Source: 12-FULL-67-14b sp041178345 (GTDB lineage: Bacteria > Acidobacteriota > Vicinamibacteria > Vicinamibacterales > UBA2999). From it: DNA of 64,000 bases. The notes below the pieces were generated by a model. It made no database searches, was not told the DNA's origin, and worked only from the letters and a program-made list of their open reading frames with translations. Below, piece after piece: positions 42,590-49,781 of the stretch. The translations under genes were made by a program, and so were the position numbers. The stretch covers positions 15,094-79,093 of the forward strand of contig JBEGVQ010000109.1 of NCBI GenBank assembly GCA_041178345.1, read 5' to 3'. Position 1 is the stretch's first letter. The number at the start of each line of letters is the position of its first letter.

Positions 42590-45238
42590 TTAGAACCCGA
42601 AAGACGCGCCGATTTCGACTCGCCGCGCCGGGCCCGCCGAGGTCGGGGTGCCGAAGAACGCCGACTGCTGGTTGCCGATGAAGGCGTTGTAGTTCACGCG
42701 GTTGAACGCGTTCTGCATGTTCACGAACAGGTCGAGGCGATACTTCTGGTTGCCGCCCTCCATCACCATGATCTGCGGGCCGCCGCCGTCGCCGCCACCG
42801 GGACCACCGGGGCCGCGCTGAGCGGCCACGCCGCCCGACGGCGGGGGCATCGGCATGCCGCCCGGGAAACCGGCGCCGCCGGCGCGAGGGCCGCCGAGGC
42901 CGATCGACTTGTTCAGGCGCACGTTCGCGGTCCACTGCGACGCGCCCCTCGCGCTGTTGCGCGCCACGCCTTCCGGACGATCGTTGAACACCGTGTCGCC
43001 GTTGGCGTCGAAGCCGGTGGTGATGTTGTAAGGCAGCGCCGACGACCCCTGCATGCCAAGGCTCAGGCGCACGCCGCGGCCGACCGGCGAGTTGAAGTTG
43101 AAGAAGATGCGGTGCCGCACGTCCTGCGCCGACGGTCCCCAATCGAGATCTGGGTTGAGGCTGTCGGAGGGGAGCGACGTCGCGCCATCGGCGTAGTTAC
43201 GGGCGCTGCCCAGCTGATACATCACCATGCCGAGAATGCGCCGCGGGGCGTAGCGCATGTTGAGTGCCACCGTCGCGCGATCCGAGGCGCGCTTGCCGCT
43301 CGACTGGATCTCGCTGATGTTGCCGACCGTGGGATCAGGCCGCACGCCATTGACCGGCGCGTTCACGTTGATCGACCGCAGCGTGTTGTAGCCGCGCGTC
43401 ATCATGTAGTCGGCGCGCAGGTCGGCCCACGACGTGAGCGGGCGCTCGAACCCGACCGAGGCCTGGTGAATGATCGGCTGGCCGAGCGACGCCGAGCGGA
43501 TGATGCTGGCCGGCAGCCGCGTGCCGCCGCCGTCAACGAACGGAAAGCCCGGGTTCTGGACGATCACGTCAACCTGGTGCTCGCCGTCGACGCGAATGGT
43601 CTGCTCGTAGAGGTTCGACTCGTACCAGTCGTAGAAAATGCCGTAGCCGCCACGCACCGTGGTCTTGCGGCTGGCGTTCCACGTGAACGCCGCGCGCGGC
43701 GCCAGGTTGAACCGAGAATCCACCTGCGTCTGGATTTCCTGGCGCACGCCGAAGCTGAGCTGCAAGGTGCGCGACGGGCGGAAGTCGTCCTGCAGGAACC
43801 AGCCGGCCTTGACCTGCGAGTAGTCCACCAGCGGGTCGCCGACGCGGATCACGTAGTTGGCCGGCTGGCCGGCGTTGAAAGCATTGGTGCTGGTGAACGT
43901 GTAGGTGCCGTTGCCGTTGGTGCGCTGCGTGCTGTCCCACCAGCCCGCCTCGATCAGCACGCCGGCGCGCAGTGAGTGCTTGCGGCCGATGGTGAAGTCG
44001 AAGTTCTGCGCGATCTCCAGTTCACGCGCATTGCGGGTGCCCGACTGGCCGGCGCCGCCGGCCGTAAACGCGTCGTTAACGCGAATGGTCGGATCGAGCG
44101 AACTGGGCAGCGTTGCATTGGTCGAGTTGTTGAACTCCACCCGGAACTCGCTGAACACCGACTTGCCGATCACGTTGGTGGACCGCAACCGGAAGGTGTC
44201 GGTATTCATCTCGGTGGCATAGGCGCGCTCGGGCAGGTCGAAATCGCCCACGCCGAGGTTGCTGCGCTCGTTCTGCCGGCGCGCGTACTCGGCCCGGATC
44301 TGGCTGCTGCCGCCCAGCAGGTGCTCGACCCGCGCGCTGAAGTTGAGGGCGTCGGTCGGCGACACCGCCAGGGCATTAAAGGTGCCGCTATTGGGCGATT
44401 GCGCGACGATGGTGCGCGAGTCGTAGGAGTTGTTGCCGTCGAACGACAGCGACAGCCCGGTGCGGCCCTTCGCGATCGGGCCCGAGAAGTTCACCATGTA
44501 GCGGCGCATCTGCTCGGGACCCTTTTCGTCGGCAAACGCATTGGTCGCGTTCAGCGATTCGTCGCGGAAACCGATGTTGGTGCCGCCGCGCCACTCGCCC
44601 GTGCCCGGCTTGGTGATCACTTCCACCCGGATCATCCCGGCCTCGTGGTACTCGGCCGAGAACGAGTTGGTGTGGAAGCGGATCTGCTGAATCTGGTCTT
44701 TGGGCGGCAGGCGGCCACCGCGGAACCCGTCCACGTAGATCTGCGCGCCGGGGCCGGCCATGCGCGCCAGCTCGTCGGCCATCTCGTCCGGATCGTCGGG
44801 CAACGAATCGATTTCGTCCTGCGTGAGCGTGGTCGTGAAGCCGTTGTCGCGCCGGTCGGCCGCGCTCTGGTCCTGCACCACCACCGTCTGCTCGATCGCG
44901 GCCACCGCCAGCCGCAAGGTGGTGCGGTTGTCACCGCGGCGCACGTTGACGGGCATGGCGATGGGCCGGAAGCTGTCGGCCGCGGCAGTGACCTGGTAGG
45001 TGCCGGGATTGAGGCCCTCGAACACCGCCACGCCACGCGCGTCGACCACCGCCGTGAGCGCGACGCCGGCCCCGTCCGTCACCGTGACCCGGGCGATGAG
45101 CAGCGCGGCCTCCGTCTGGTCGAGCACGGTGACCCGCAACGTTCCGCCCACGCCCGTCCCCTGCACGACTTGTGCGTGCGCCATCGGCGCAACCAGGGAC
45201 AACGCCGCAACCAACAGGCTTCCGATGATTCGTTTCAT
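42590..45238 (-). CDS. TonB-dependent receptor with GPGG-rich C-terminal insert
   Basis: 882 residues from the ATG at 45238. Signal peptide, then a Cna B-like domain (LRVTVLDQTEAALLIARVTV), a plug domain with IDSLPDDPDEMADEL and IYVDGFRGGRLPPKDQIQQIR, and a barrel ending in ARRVEIGASFGF. Near the C-terminus (around residues 780-840) there is a Gly/Pro/Met-rich low-complexity stretch (GGMPMPPPSGGVAAQRGPGG). The adjacent periplasmic protein has very similar GPGG/Met-rich inserts. The cargo is unknown. Next to it, on the other side of that gene, lies a divergent two-component system that may control it. Confidence 0.87.
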   Translation of the reverse strand: MKRIIGSLLVAALSLVAPMAHAQVVQGTGVGGTLRVTVLDQTEAALLIARVTVTDGAGVALTAVVDARGVAVFEGLNPGTYQVTAAADSFRPIAMPVNVRRGDNRTTLRLAVAAIEQTVVVQDQSAADRRDNGFTTTLTQDEIDSLPDDPDEMADELARMAGPGAQIYVDGFRGGRLPPKDQIQQIRFHTNSFSAEYHEAGMIRVEVITKPGTGEWRGGTNIGFRDESLNATNAFADEKGPEQMRRYMVNFSGPIAKGRTGLSLSFDGNNSYDSRTIVAQSPNSGTFNALAVSPTDALNFSARVEHLLGGSSQIRAEYARRQNERSNLGVGDFDLPERAYATEMNTDTFRLRSTNVIGKSVFSEFRVEFNNSTNATLPSSLDPTIRVNDAFTAGGAGQSGTRNARELEIAQNFDFTIGRKHSLRAGVLIEAGWWDSTQRTNGNGTYTFTSTNAFNAGQPANYVIRVGDPLVDYSQVKAGWFLQDDFRPSRTLQLSFGVRQEIQTQVDSRFNLAPRAAFTWNASRKTTVRGGYGIFYDWYESNLYEQTIRVDGEHQVDVIVQNPGFPFVDGGGTRLPASIIRSASLGQPIIHQASVGFERPLTSWADLRADYMMTRGYNTLRSINVNAPVNGVRPDPTVGNISEIQSSGKRASDRATVALNMRYAPRRILGMVMYQLGSARNYADGATSLPSDSLNPDLDWGPSAQDVRHRIFFNFNSPVGRGVRLSLGMQGSSALPYNITTGFDANGDTVFNDRPEGVARNSARGASQWTANVRLNKSIGLGGPRAGGAGFPGGMPMPPPSGGVAAQRGPGGPGGGDGGGPQIMVMEGGNQKYRLDLFVNMQNAFNRVNYNAFIGNQQSAFFGTPTSAGPARRVEIGASFGF

Positions 45239-45266
45239 AACAGTCTCTGTTCCGACGTGGGGCGGC

Positions 45267-45292
45267 ACGGGCGGCACTAAAGTGCCGCCCGT
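45267..45292. terminator. Hairpin between the periplasmic protein and receptor genes
   Basis: A perfect 11-bp stem (45267-45277 with 45282-45292) and a 4-nt TAAA/TTTA loop, lying between two genes read in the same direction. It could trim or attenuate the transcript before the receptor gene. Its CTAAAG core resembles the palindrome inside the NYN gene. Confidence 0.6.
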
Positions 45293-45306
45293 CCTGGCAA
45301 TCCGCG

Positions 45307-46281
45307 TTATTTCTTCTCCCAAACGTCGGCTTTGATCGTGGGGTTGACCTTGTACTTCTCGACCGTCCATTCCTCGTTCGGCTGGCCGTCGAGGGAGATG
45401 TCGATCTTGTGCGGCAGCATGATCCCGTCGACCTTCTTGTAGTCGGCAAGGTGCATGGCGTAGGTGCCGAGCGCCGGTGGGTTCTTACGCATCTCTTCGG
45501 CGCGCTTCTGCATCTCTTCCTGCGTCATCTGCGGCGGCGGGCCGCCGGGGCCACCAGGGCCTCGGCCCCGACCACCGGGACCGCCAGGACCACCGGCGAT
45601 CATCACCATGGGCTTGGGGTCCTGGTACTGGACCATCAGGGGAAGGTGCGTGGCCTGATCGATAAAGAGGCGCAGAACGCGGCCGGTCTCTTCCTTGGTT
45701 TCGAGAATGTCGGCCTTGCCGTCGGGTGATTCGGCAATGCCCGCGTCGGTCCAGGCCGCGGGGCCATCGGCGACGAGCGCCGCCATCCACCGGTGCAACT
45801 GGACCCGCGCACGGCGCACGCGGGCTTCGTTCATCTGCTCTTCGGTCATCGCGGGACCACCGGGACCACCCGGGCCAGGGCCGGTACGCATCTCGATGCG
45901 CATGCCGCCACCCATGCCGCCGCGATTGGCGGTGTCGTCCCAGGCAATGTTGCCGGCCAGCACCGAGGTGCGCTCGATCATCGGGCCGCCCACCATGCCG
46001 CCCATGGAGATCTCTTCAACCCGGCGCATCTTGTCGGGACGCACAATCGTCAGCGCCATCATGCCTTCCATGTCGCGGCCACCCATGGAGCGGCGGAACG
46101 GCCCCTCGGCGGTCAGCCCCTTGAGCGCCGCCACTTTGTCTTCGCCGCCGAGCGCCTTCTTCACGTCGGCCAGCACGGCCGCCACCCGGTCTTGCGCGGC
46201 CAGCGGCAGTATTGAAATGCGTTCGACTTGAACGGTGGATGCCAGCAGCACGGCCGCCACGGTGGTTACAAAAGCTCGCAT
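45307..46281 (-). CDS. Periplasmic Gly/Met-rich protein of unknown function
   Basis: 324 residues; GAGGAG Shine-Dalgarno and a signal peptide. Regions such as DVKKALGGEDKVAALKGLTA and RLFIDQATHLPLMVQYQDP recall outer-membrane lipoprotein-sorting (LolA/LppX-like) half-barrels, but no lipobox is present. Three low-complexity segments rich in Gly, Pro and Met interrupt it (SMGGMVGGPM, RGGMGGGMRIEM, GGPGGRGRGPGGPGG). Met/Gly-rich loops can bind Cu(I) or Ag(I), but this is only a suggestion. First gene of a run with the TonB receptor; divergent from the histidine kinase gene. Confidence 0.68.
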   Translation of the reverse strand: MRAFVTTVAAVLLASTVQVERISILPLAAQDRVAAVLADVKKALGGEDKVAALKGLTAEGPFRRSMGGRDMEGMMALTIVRPDKMRRVEEISMGGMVGGPMIERTSVLAGNIAWDDTANRGGMGGGMRIEMRTGPGPGGPGGPAMTEEQMNEARVRRARVQLHRWMAALVADGPAAWTDAGIAESPDGKADILETKEETGRVLRLFIDQATHLPLMVQYQDPKPMVMIAGGPGGPGGRGRGPGGPGGPPPQMTQEEMQKRAEEMRKNPPALGTYAMHLADYKKVDGIMLPHKIDISLDGQPNEEWTVEKYKVNPTIKADVWEKK

Positions 46282-46361
46282 GATTTCTCCTCGTTAACAG
46301 AAACCGGAAACGGGTCCCGTTCGGTTCCAGTTGATATTACGGTGGTGCCGGGCAATCAGAC

Positions 46362-46399
46362 GTTAAGGGTGAGCAAAGGGATTGTTAAGGATGTTAAAT
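46362..46399. promoter_or_regulatory. GTTAAGG direct repeats in the divergent regulatory region
   Basis: GTTAAGG at 46362-46368 and 46384-46390 and GTTAAAT at 46393-46399 lie between the periplasmic-protein gene and the kinase gene. Offsets of 22 and 9 bp place copies on one DNA face. OmpR-class regulators bind direct repeats of this size, so autoregulation by the adjacent response regulator is plausible. Confidence 0.4.
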
Positions 46400-46436
46400 G
46401 CTTGATTTCGTGGGCTTTATGGCATTTTCTGCGTGC

Positions 46437-46442
46437 TAGACT
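46437..46442 (+). promoter_or_regulatory. Putative -10 box of the kinase gene
   Basis: TAGACT, 6 nt before the ATG at 46449. No Shine-Dalgarno is present, so a leaderless message is expected. Confidence 0.35.
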
Positions 46443-46448
46443 TCGCCC

Positions 46449-48503
46449 ATGGAGTACGGAACGAACCAGCCGAAGGGCATGTTCCTGAAGGGGGGTCGCG
46501 TCTCGGCCGTCACGGTGCTCGTGGGCCTCGTCATGCTGCTCGTGCCGGCCCTTGCCTACATGCAATACCAGTGGCTCGGCCAGCTGAGCACGGCCGAACG
46601 CGAACGCATGCAGCGCACCCTGCGCACGGCGGCGGCCCAGTTCGCCACCGAGTTCGACACCGAACTGTCGCGGGCCCTCGTCGGCCTGCAGGTCGACGGC
46701 GCCACCATCCGCGACCAAAACTGGACCGGCTACGCGCAACGCCATTCCGCCTGGACCAACAGCGCCTCGGAACCGCGCCTCGTGCGCGAGGTCCTGCTCG
46801 TGGACACCCTGCCTGGCACCGACCTGCCGGCGATCGGCTCGCAGGAGGCGGTGCCCATCGACCGTCTTCGCGTGCGGCGGTGGAATGCGCAGACCCTGGT
46901 GTTTGATGCCGCCGACTGGACCGGCGACCTCGTCACCATTCGCGCGTCGCTCGCCACGCACTTCATCGGGTTTCAGATGGAGCGCTCACGCAGCGGTGGC
47001 GGCCCCAATGGCGGTGTGCTGGGCGACCGCCGGCGCGAGAACTCTGTCGCGCTGTCACTCGGTGACGACAACACGCTGGTCTCGCCGATCACGCTGTTCG
47101 AGCTGCCCGACAACCGGCGCGGCGCGCCCAAAATCACCATTCTCGGCTTCACCGTCGTCCGGCTCGACCCGGTGGTGGTTCGCGACACGCTGCTCGCATC
47201 GCTCGCCGCCCGCCACTTCCACGGCGACGATGAAGAGGTGGACTACCGCGTCGCCGTGGTTCACAAAGACGACGTGACCAACGTGGTGTGGGAGTCGGAG
47301 CCGGGCGTGGCCGAGCGCATCGCCGCCTCGCCGGACGTATCGCAGAACTTCATGGGGCCAAGGCCGGATCAGATGTTCGTCTTTGCCCGCGGCGGTTCAG
47401 GCTCCGTGCCGCCGCCACCCCCGCCGCCGGCCCCGCCGGCAGGTGGCACGGCGCCACCGCAGCTTGCCGTGGAAGACGCGGCCAAGGTCGTGGTGTCGAT
47501 GGTCGAGCACGAAACCCGTGGCGCGGGCGGCGGCCGCGTCATCACCCGTTCAGCCTTCAACCCGTTCGATGGCCGATGGGTGCTGCTGGCCAAGCATCGC
47601 GCCGGCTCGCTCGAGGCGGCCGTGGCCGCCGTGCGTCAGCGCAACCTGCTGGTCAGCTCGAGCGTGCTGCTGCTGTTGACGATGGCGATTGGGTTGATCG
47701 TGGTGTCGGCACGGCGGGCGCAGGAACTGGCGCGGCAGCAGATGGAGTTCGTGGCGGCGGTGTCGCACGAGCTGCGCACACCGGTGTCGGTGATTGGCGC
47801 CGCGGCCGGTAACCTGGCCGACGGCGTGGTTGGCGATCCCGCTCGCGTGCGCAAGTACGGCGAGACCATCCAGGGCGAGGCCCGCCGGCTGGCGGAAACC
47901 GTCGAGCGCGTGCTACAGCTGGCCGGCATTGCCGCGGGCCGGGCCGCGGCGGCGCCAGTGCCGGTGTCGCCATCGGACTTGATTCACGGCTCGATCGGCG
48001 CCTGCCGGAACGAGATCGAGAACGCCGGCGTGCAGGTGGAGATCGCGGTGGCGCCGGACCTGCCGCCGGTGCTGGGCGACGTCACGGCCCTGCGCTCGGC
48101 GCTGCAGAACCTGATCAGCAATGCGGTCAAATACGGCGGAGACGCCCGTTGGCTGCGCGTCTCGGCAACACGATCGGGAGTCGGGAGTCGGGAGTCGGGA
48201 GTCGGGGGCAAGAACGTCGTCTTCACCGTCGAAGACCACGGCCTGGGCATCGACACCGACGACCGCAAGCACATCTTCGAGCCGTTCTACCGGGGCCGCG
48301 AGGCCGTGTCGAAGCAGATCCAGGGCAGCGGCCTGGGCCTGAACCTGGTGGCGCGCATTGCCGAGGCGCACGGCGGCCAGGTGAACGTGACGAGCGAGAC
48401 CGGCAAGGGCAGCGTGTTCACGCTGACGTTGCCGGCGGTCACCGATCGCGCGGCGGCGGAGTCGCAGGCCTTTGCGACCGGCCTCGAAACCTCCAGGTCC
48501 TGA
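46449..48503 (+). CDS. Membrane sensor histidine kinase
   Basis: 684 residues. Two membrane helices (about 20-42 and 400-418) flank a 360-residue periplasmic sensor containing a Pro-rich stretch (VPPPPPPPAPPAGG) near residue 325. The HisKA motif is SHELRTPVS with phospho-accepting His440. HATPase_c has LRSALQNLISNAVKYGG (N box), DHGLGIDTDDRKHIFEPFYRG (G1/F) and QGSGLGLNLVARIAEAHGG (G2). A 7-bp tandem DNA repeat sits between the N and G1 boxes and encodes SGVGSRESGVGG. The gene is 3 bp from its response regulator and diverges from the TonB receptor locus. Confidence 0.92.
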   Translation: MEYGTNQPKGMFLKGGRVSAVTVLVGLVMLLVPALAYMQYQWLGQLSTAERERMQRTLRTAAAQFATEFDTELSRALVGLQVDGATIRDQNWTGYAQRHSAWTNSASEPRLVREVLLVDTLPGTDLPAIGSQEAVPIDRLRVRRWNAQTLVFDAADWTGDLVTIRASLATHFIGFQMERSRSGGGPNGGVLGDRRRENSVALSLGDDNTLVSPITLFELPDNRRGAPKITILGFTVVRLDPVVVRDTLLASLAARHFHGDDEEVDYRVAVVHKDDVTNVVWESEPGVAERIAASPDVSQNFMGPRPDQMFVFARGGSGSVPPPPPPPAPPAGGTAPPQLAVEDAAKVVVSMVEHETRGAGGGRVITRSAFNPFDGRWVLLAKHRAGSLEAAVAAVRQRNLLVSSSVLLLLTMAIGLIVVSARRAQELARQQMEFVAAVSHELRTPVSVIGAAAGNLADGVVGDPARVRKYGETIQGEARRLAETVERVLQLAGIAAGRAAAAPVPVSPSDLIHGSIGACRNEIENAGVQVEIAVAPDLPPVLGDVTALRSALQNLISNAVKYGGDARWLRVSATRSGVGSRESGVGGKNVVFTVEDHGLGIDTDDRKHIFEPFYRGREAVSKQIQGSGLGLNLVARIAEAHGGQVNVTSETGKGSVFTLTLPAVTDRAAAESQAFATGLETSRS
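48174..48206 (+). repeat. 7-bp tandem repeat inside the kinase gene
   Basis: Four exact copies of TCGGGAG (48174-48201) plus a partial fifth (to 48206), within the ATPase domain coding sequence. Because the unit is not a multiple of three, gain or loss of one copy would shift the frame and truncate the kinase before its G1/G2 boxes. Confidence 0.85.
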
Positions 48504-48506
48504 TCC

Positions 48507-49199
48507 GTGTCAGAAAAGCGACTGCTCCTCGTCGAAGACGAGCCCGGCCTGCAACTGGCCCTCAGCGACCGGCTGTCGGCTGAAGGCTATTCGGTAGAGA
48601 CCGCCGGCGACGGCAACGTCGCTGTGACGCGGGCCACGGGCGAGCCGTGGGACATCATCGTGCTCGACGTGATGCTGCCGGGCCGCGACGGCTTCGACGT
48701 GGCGAAGACCATTCGCCAGCAGGGCATCCAAACGCCCATTCTCATGCTCACCGCCCGCAGCCAGGTCGTCGATCGCGTCGTCGGACTGAAGCTCGGCGCC
48801 GATGACTACCTCACCAAGCCGTTCGAGACCATCGAGTTGCTCGCGCGCCTCGAGGCGTTGCTGCGCCGCGCGCCGAGCGGTTCGCCGGGGCTGTCGCTCG
48901 AGCGTTACAGCTTCGGCGACATCACCGTGGACGTGCGCAAGGCCGAGGTCATGAGCAAGGGGCAGCCGCTGGATCTGTCGGCGAAGGAGTTCCAGTTGCT
49001 CAGGTACTTCATCGAGCACCGCGGCGCCACGATCTCGAGAGACGAGTTACTCCACGAAGTGTGGGGCTACAGCGCCATGCCGTCCACGCGCACGGTGGAC
49101 GTGCACGTCGCGTGGCTGCGGCAAAAGCTCGAGACCAACCCGCGCGCGCCCCAGTTCATCCTCACCGTGCACGGCCTCGGGTATAAGTTCGCGGGTTAG
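48507..49199 (+). CDS. OmpR/PhoB-family response regulator
   Basis: 230 residues from a GTG. Receiver domain with acidic pair VEDE, phospho-acceptor Asp54 (IVLDVMLPGRDG) and conserved Lys104 (LTKPFE). The C-terminal winged helix is typical of OmpR/PhoB (LSAKEFQLLRYFIEHRGATISRDELL; STRTVDVHVAWLRQKLE). It is the partner of the upstream kinase with a 3-bp gap. Likely targets are its own operon and the divergent periplasmic-protein/TonB receptor operon, where GTTAAGG repeats occur. Confidence 0.93.
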   Translation: MSEKRLLLVEDEPGLQLALSDRLSAEGYSVETAGDGNVAVTRATGEPWDIIVLDVMLPGRDGFDVAKTIRQQGIQTPILMLTARSQVVDRVVGLKLGADDYLTKPFETIELLARLEALLRRAPSGSPGLSLERYSFGDITVDVRKAEVMSKGQPLDLSAKEFQLLRYFIEHRGATISRDELLHEVWGYSAMPSTRTVDVHVAWLRQKLETNPRAPQFILTVHGLGYKFAG

Positions 49200-49777
49200 G
49201 TCTCGCTGCGGTTGATCCACTTCGGGGCGTCCGGGATCTCGATCGTCGATAGGGTATCGAGTAGCCGCTCCGGGTGGTCATCGACGACGATCGCCGCGCG
49301 GTGCACGGGCTTGATGAAGCCGTCGGTCACCGCCTGGTCGATGAAGATGGTCAGCGGGGTGTAGAAGCCCGCGACATTCAGCAGGCCGCAGGCCTTGCGG
49401 TGCAGGCCGAGTTGCGTCCAGGTGATGGCTTCGAAGAATTCCTCGAACGTGCCGACGCCACCGGGCATGGCCAGGAACGCGTCCGACAGGTCGGCCATCA
49501 TGGCCTTGCGGGTGTGCATGGAGTCGACAATGCGGAGATCGGTGACGCCGTGGTGGGCCACCTCGCGATCGTGGAGCGCCCTGGGGATGACACCAATCAC
49601 CTCCCCGCCGGCCGCGAGCGCCGCATCGGCGATCACGCCCATCAAGCCGACATTGCCGCCGCCGTAGACCAGGCCAATCCCTCGCCTGGCGAGCAACGTC
49701 CCCAAGGTCGTCGCGGCCTCCGCATAGGCGGGATTCACGCCAACACTCGATCCGCAAAACACACACAGTCTCTTCAT
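49196..49777 (-). CDS. LOG-family (TIGR00730) phosphoribohydrolase-like protein
   Basis: 193 residues; the Rossmann-like core has CVFCGSSVG at the start, VYGGGNVGLMG, then SMHTRKAMM and the signature PGGVGTFEEFFEA. These are the nucleotide-binding and catalytic residues of the LOG family. LOG proteins remove ribose-5-phosphate from cytokinin nucleotides or cleave purine monophosphates; the bacterial substrate is usually AMP-like. Its stop overlaps the response regulator's by 4 bp, tail to tail, and its start is 4 bp after addA, so it is the last gene of the addB-addA unit. Confidence 0.9.
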   Translation of the reverse strand: MKRLCVFCGSSVGVNPAYAEAATTLGTLLARRGIGLVYGGGNVGLMGVIADAALAAGGEVIGVIPRALHDREVAHHGVTDLRIVDSMHTRKAMMADLSDAFLAMPGGVGTFEEFFEAITWTQLGLHRKACGLLNVAGFYTPLTIFIDQAVTDGFIKPVHRAAIVVDDHPERLLDTLSTIEIPDAPKWINRSET

Positions 49778-49781
49778 ATCG

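Noticed and set aside
46449..46500. Alternative later start for the histidine kinase
   Set aside because: The ATG at 46449 has a -10 box at leaderless distance. Starting later would shorten the N-terminal cytoplasmic segment without gaining a Shine-Dalgarno.
48174..48206. Possible CRISPR-like short repeats
   Set aside because: The unit is 7 bp with no spacers; it is a simple tandem repeat inside a coding region.
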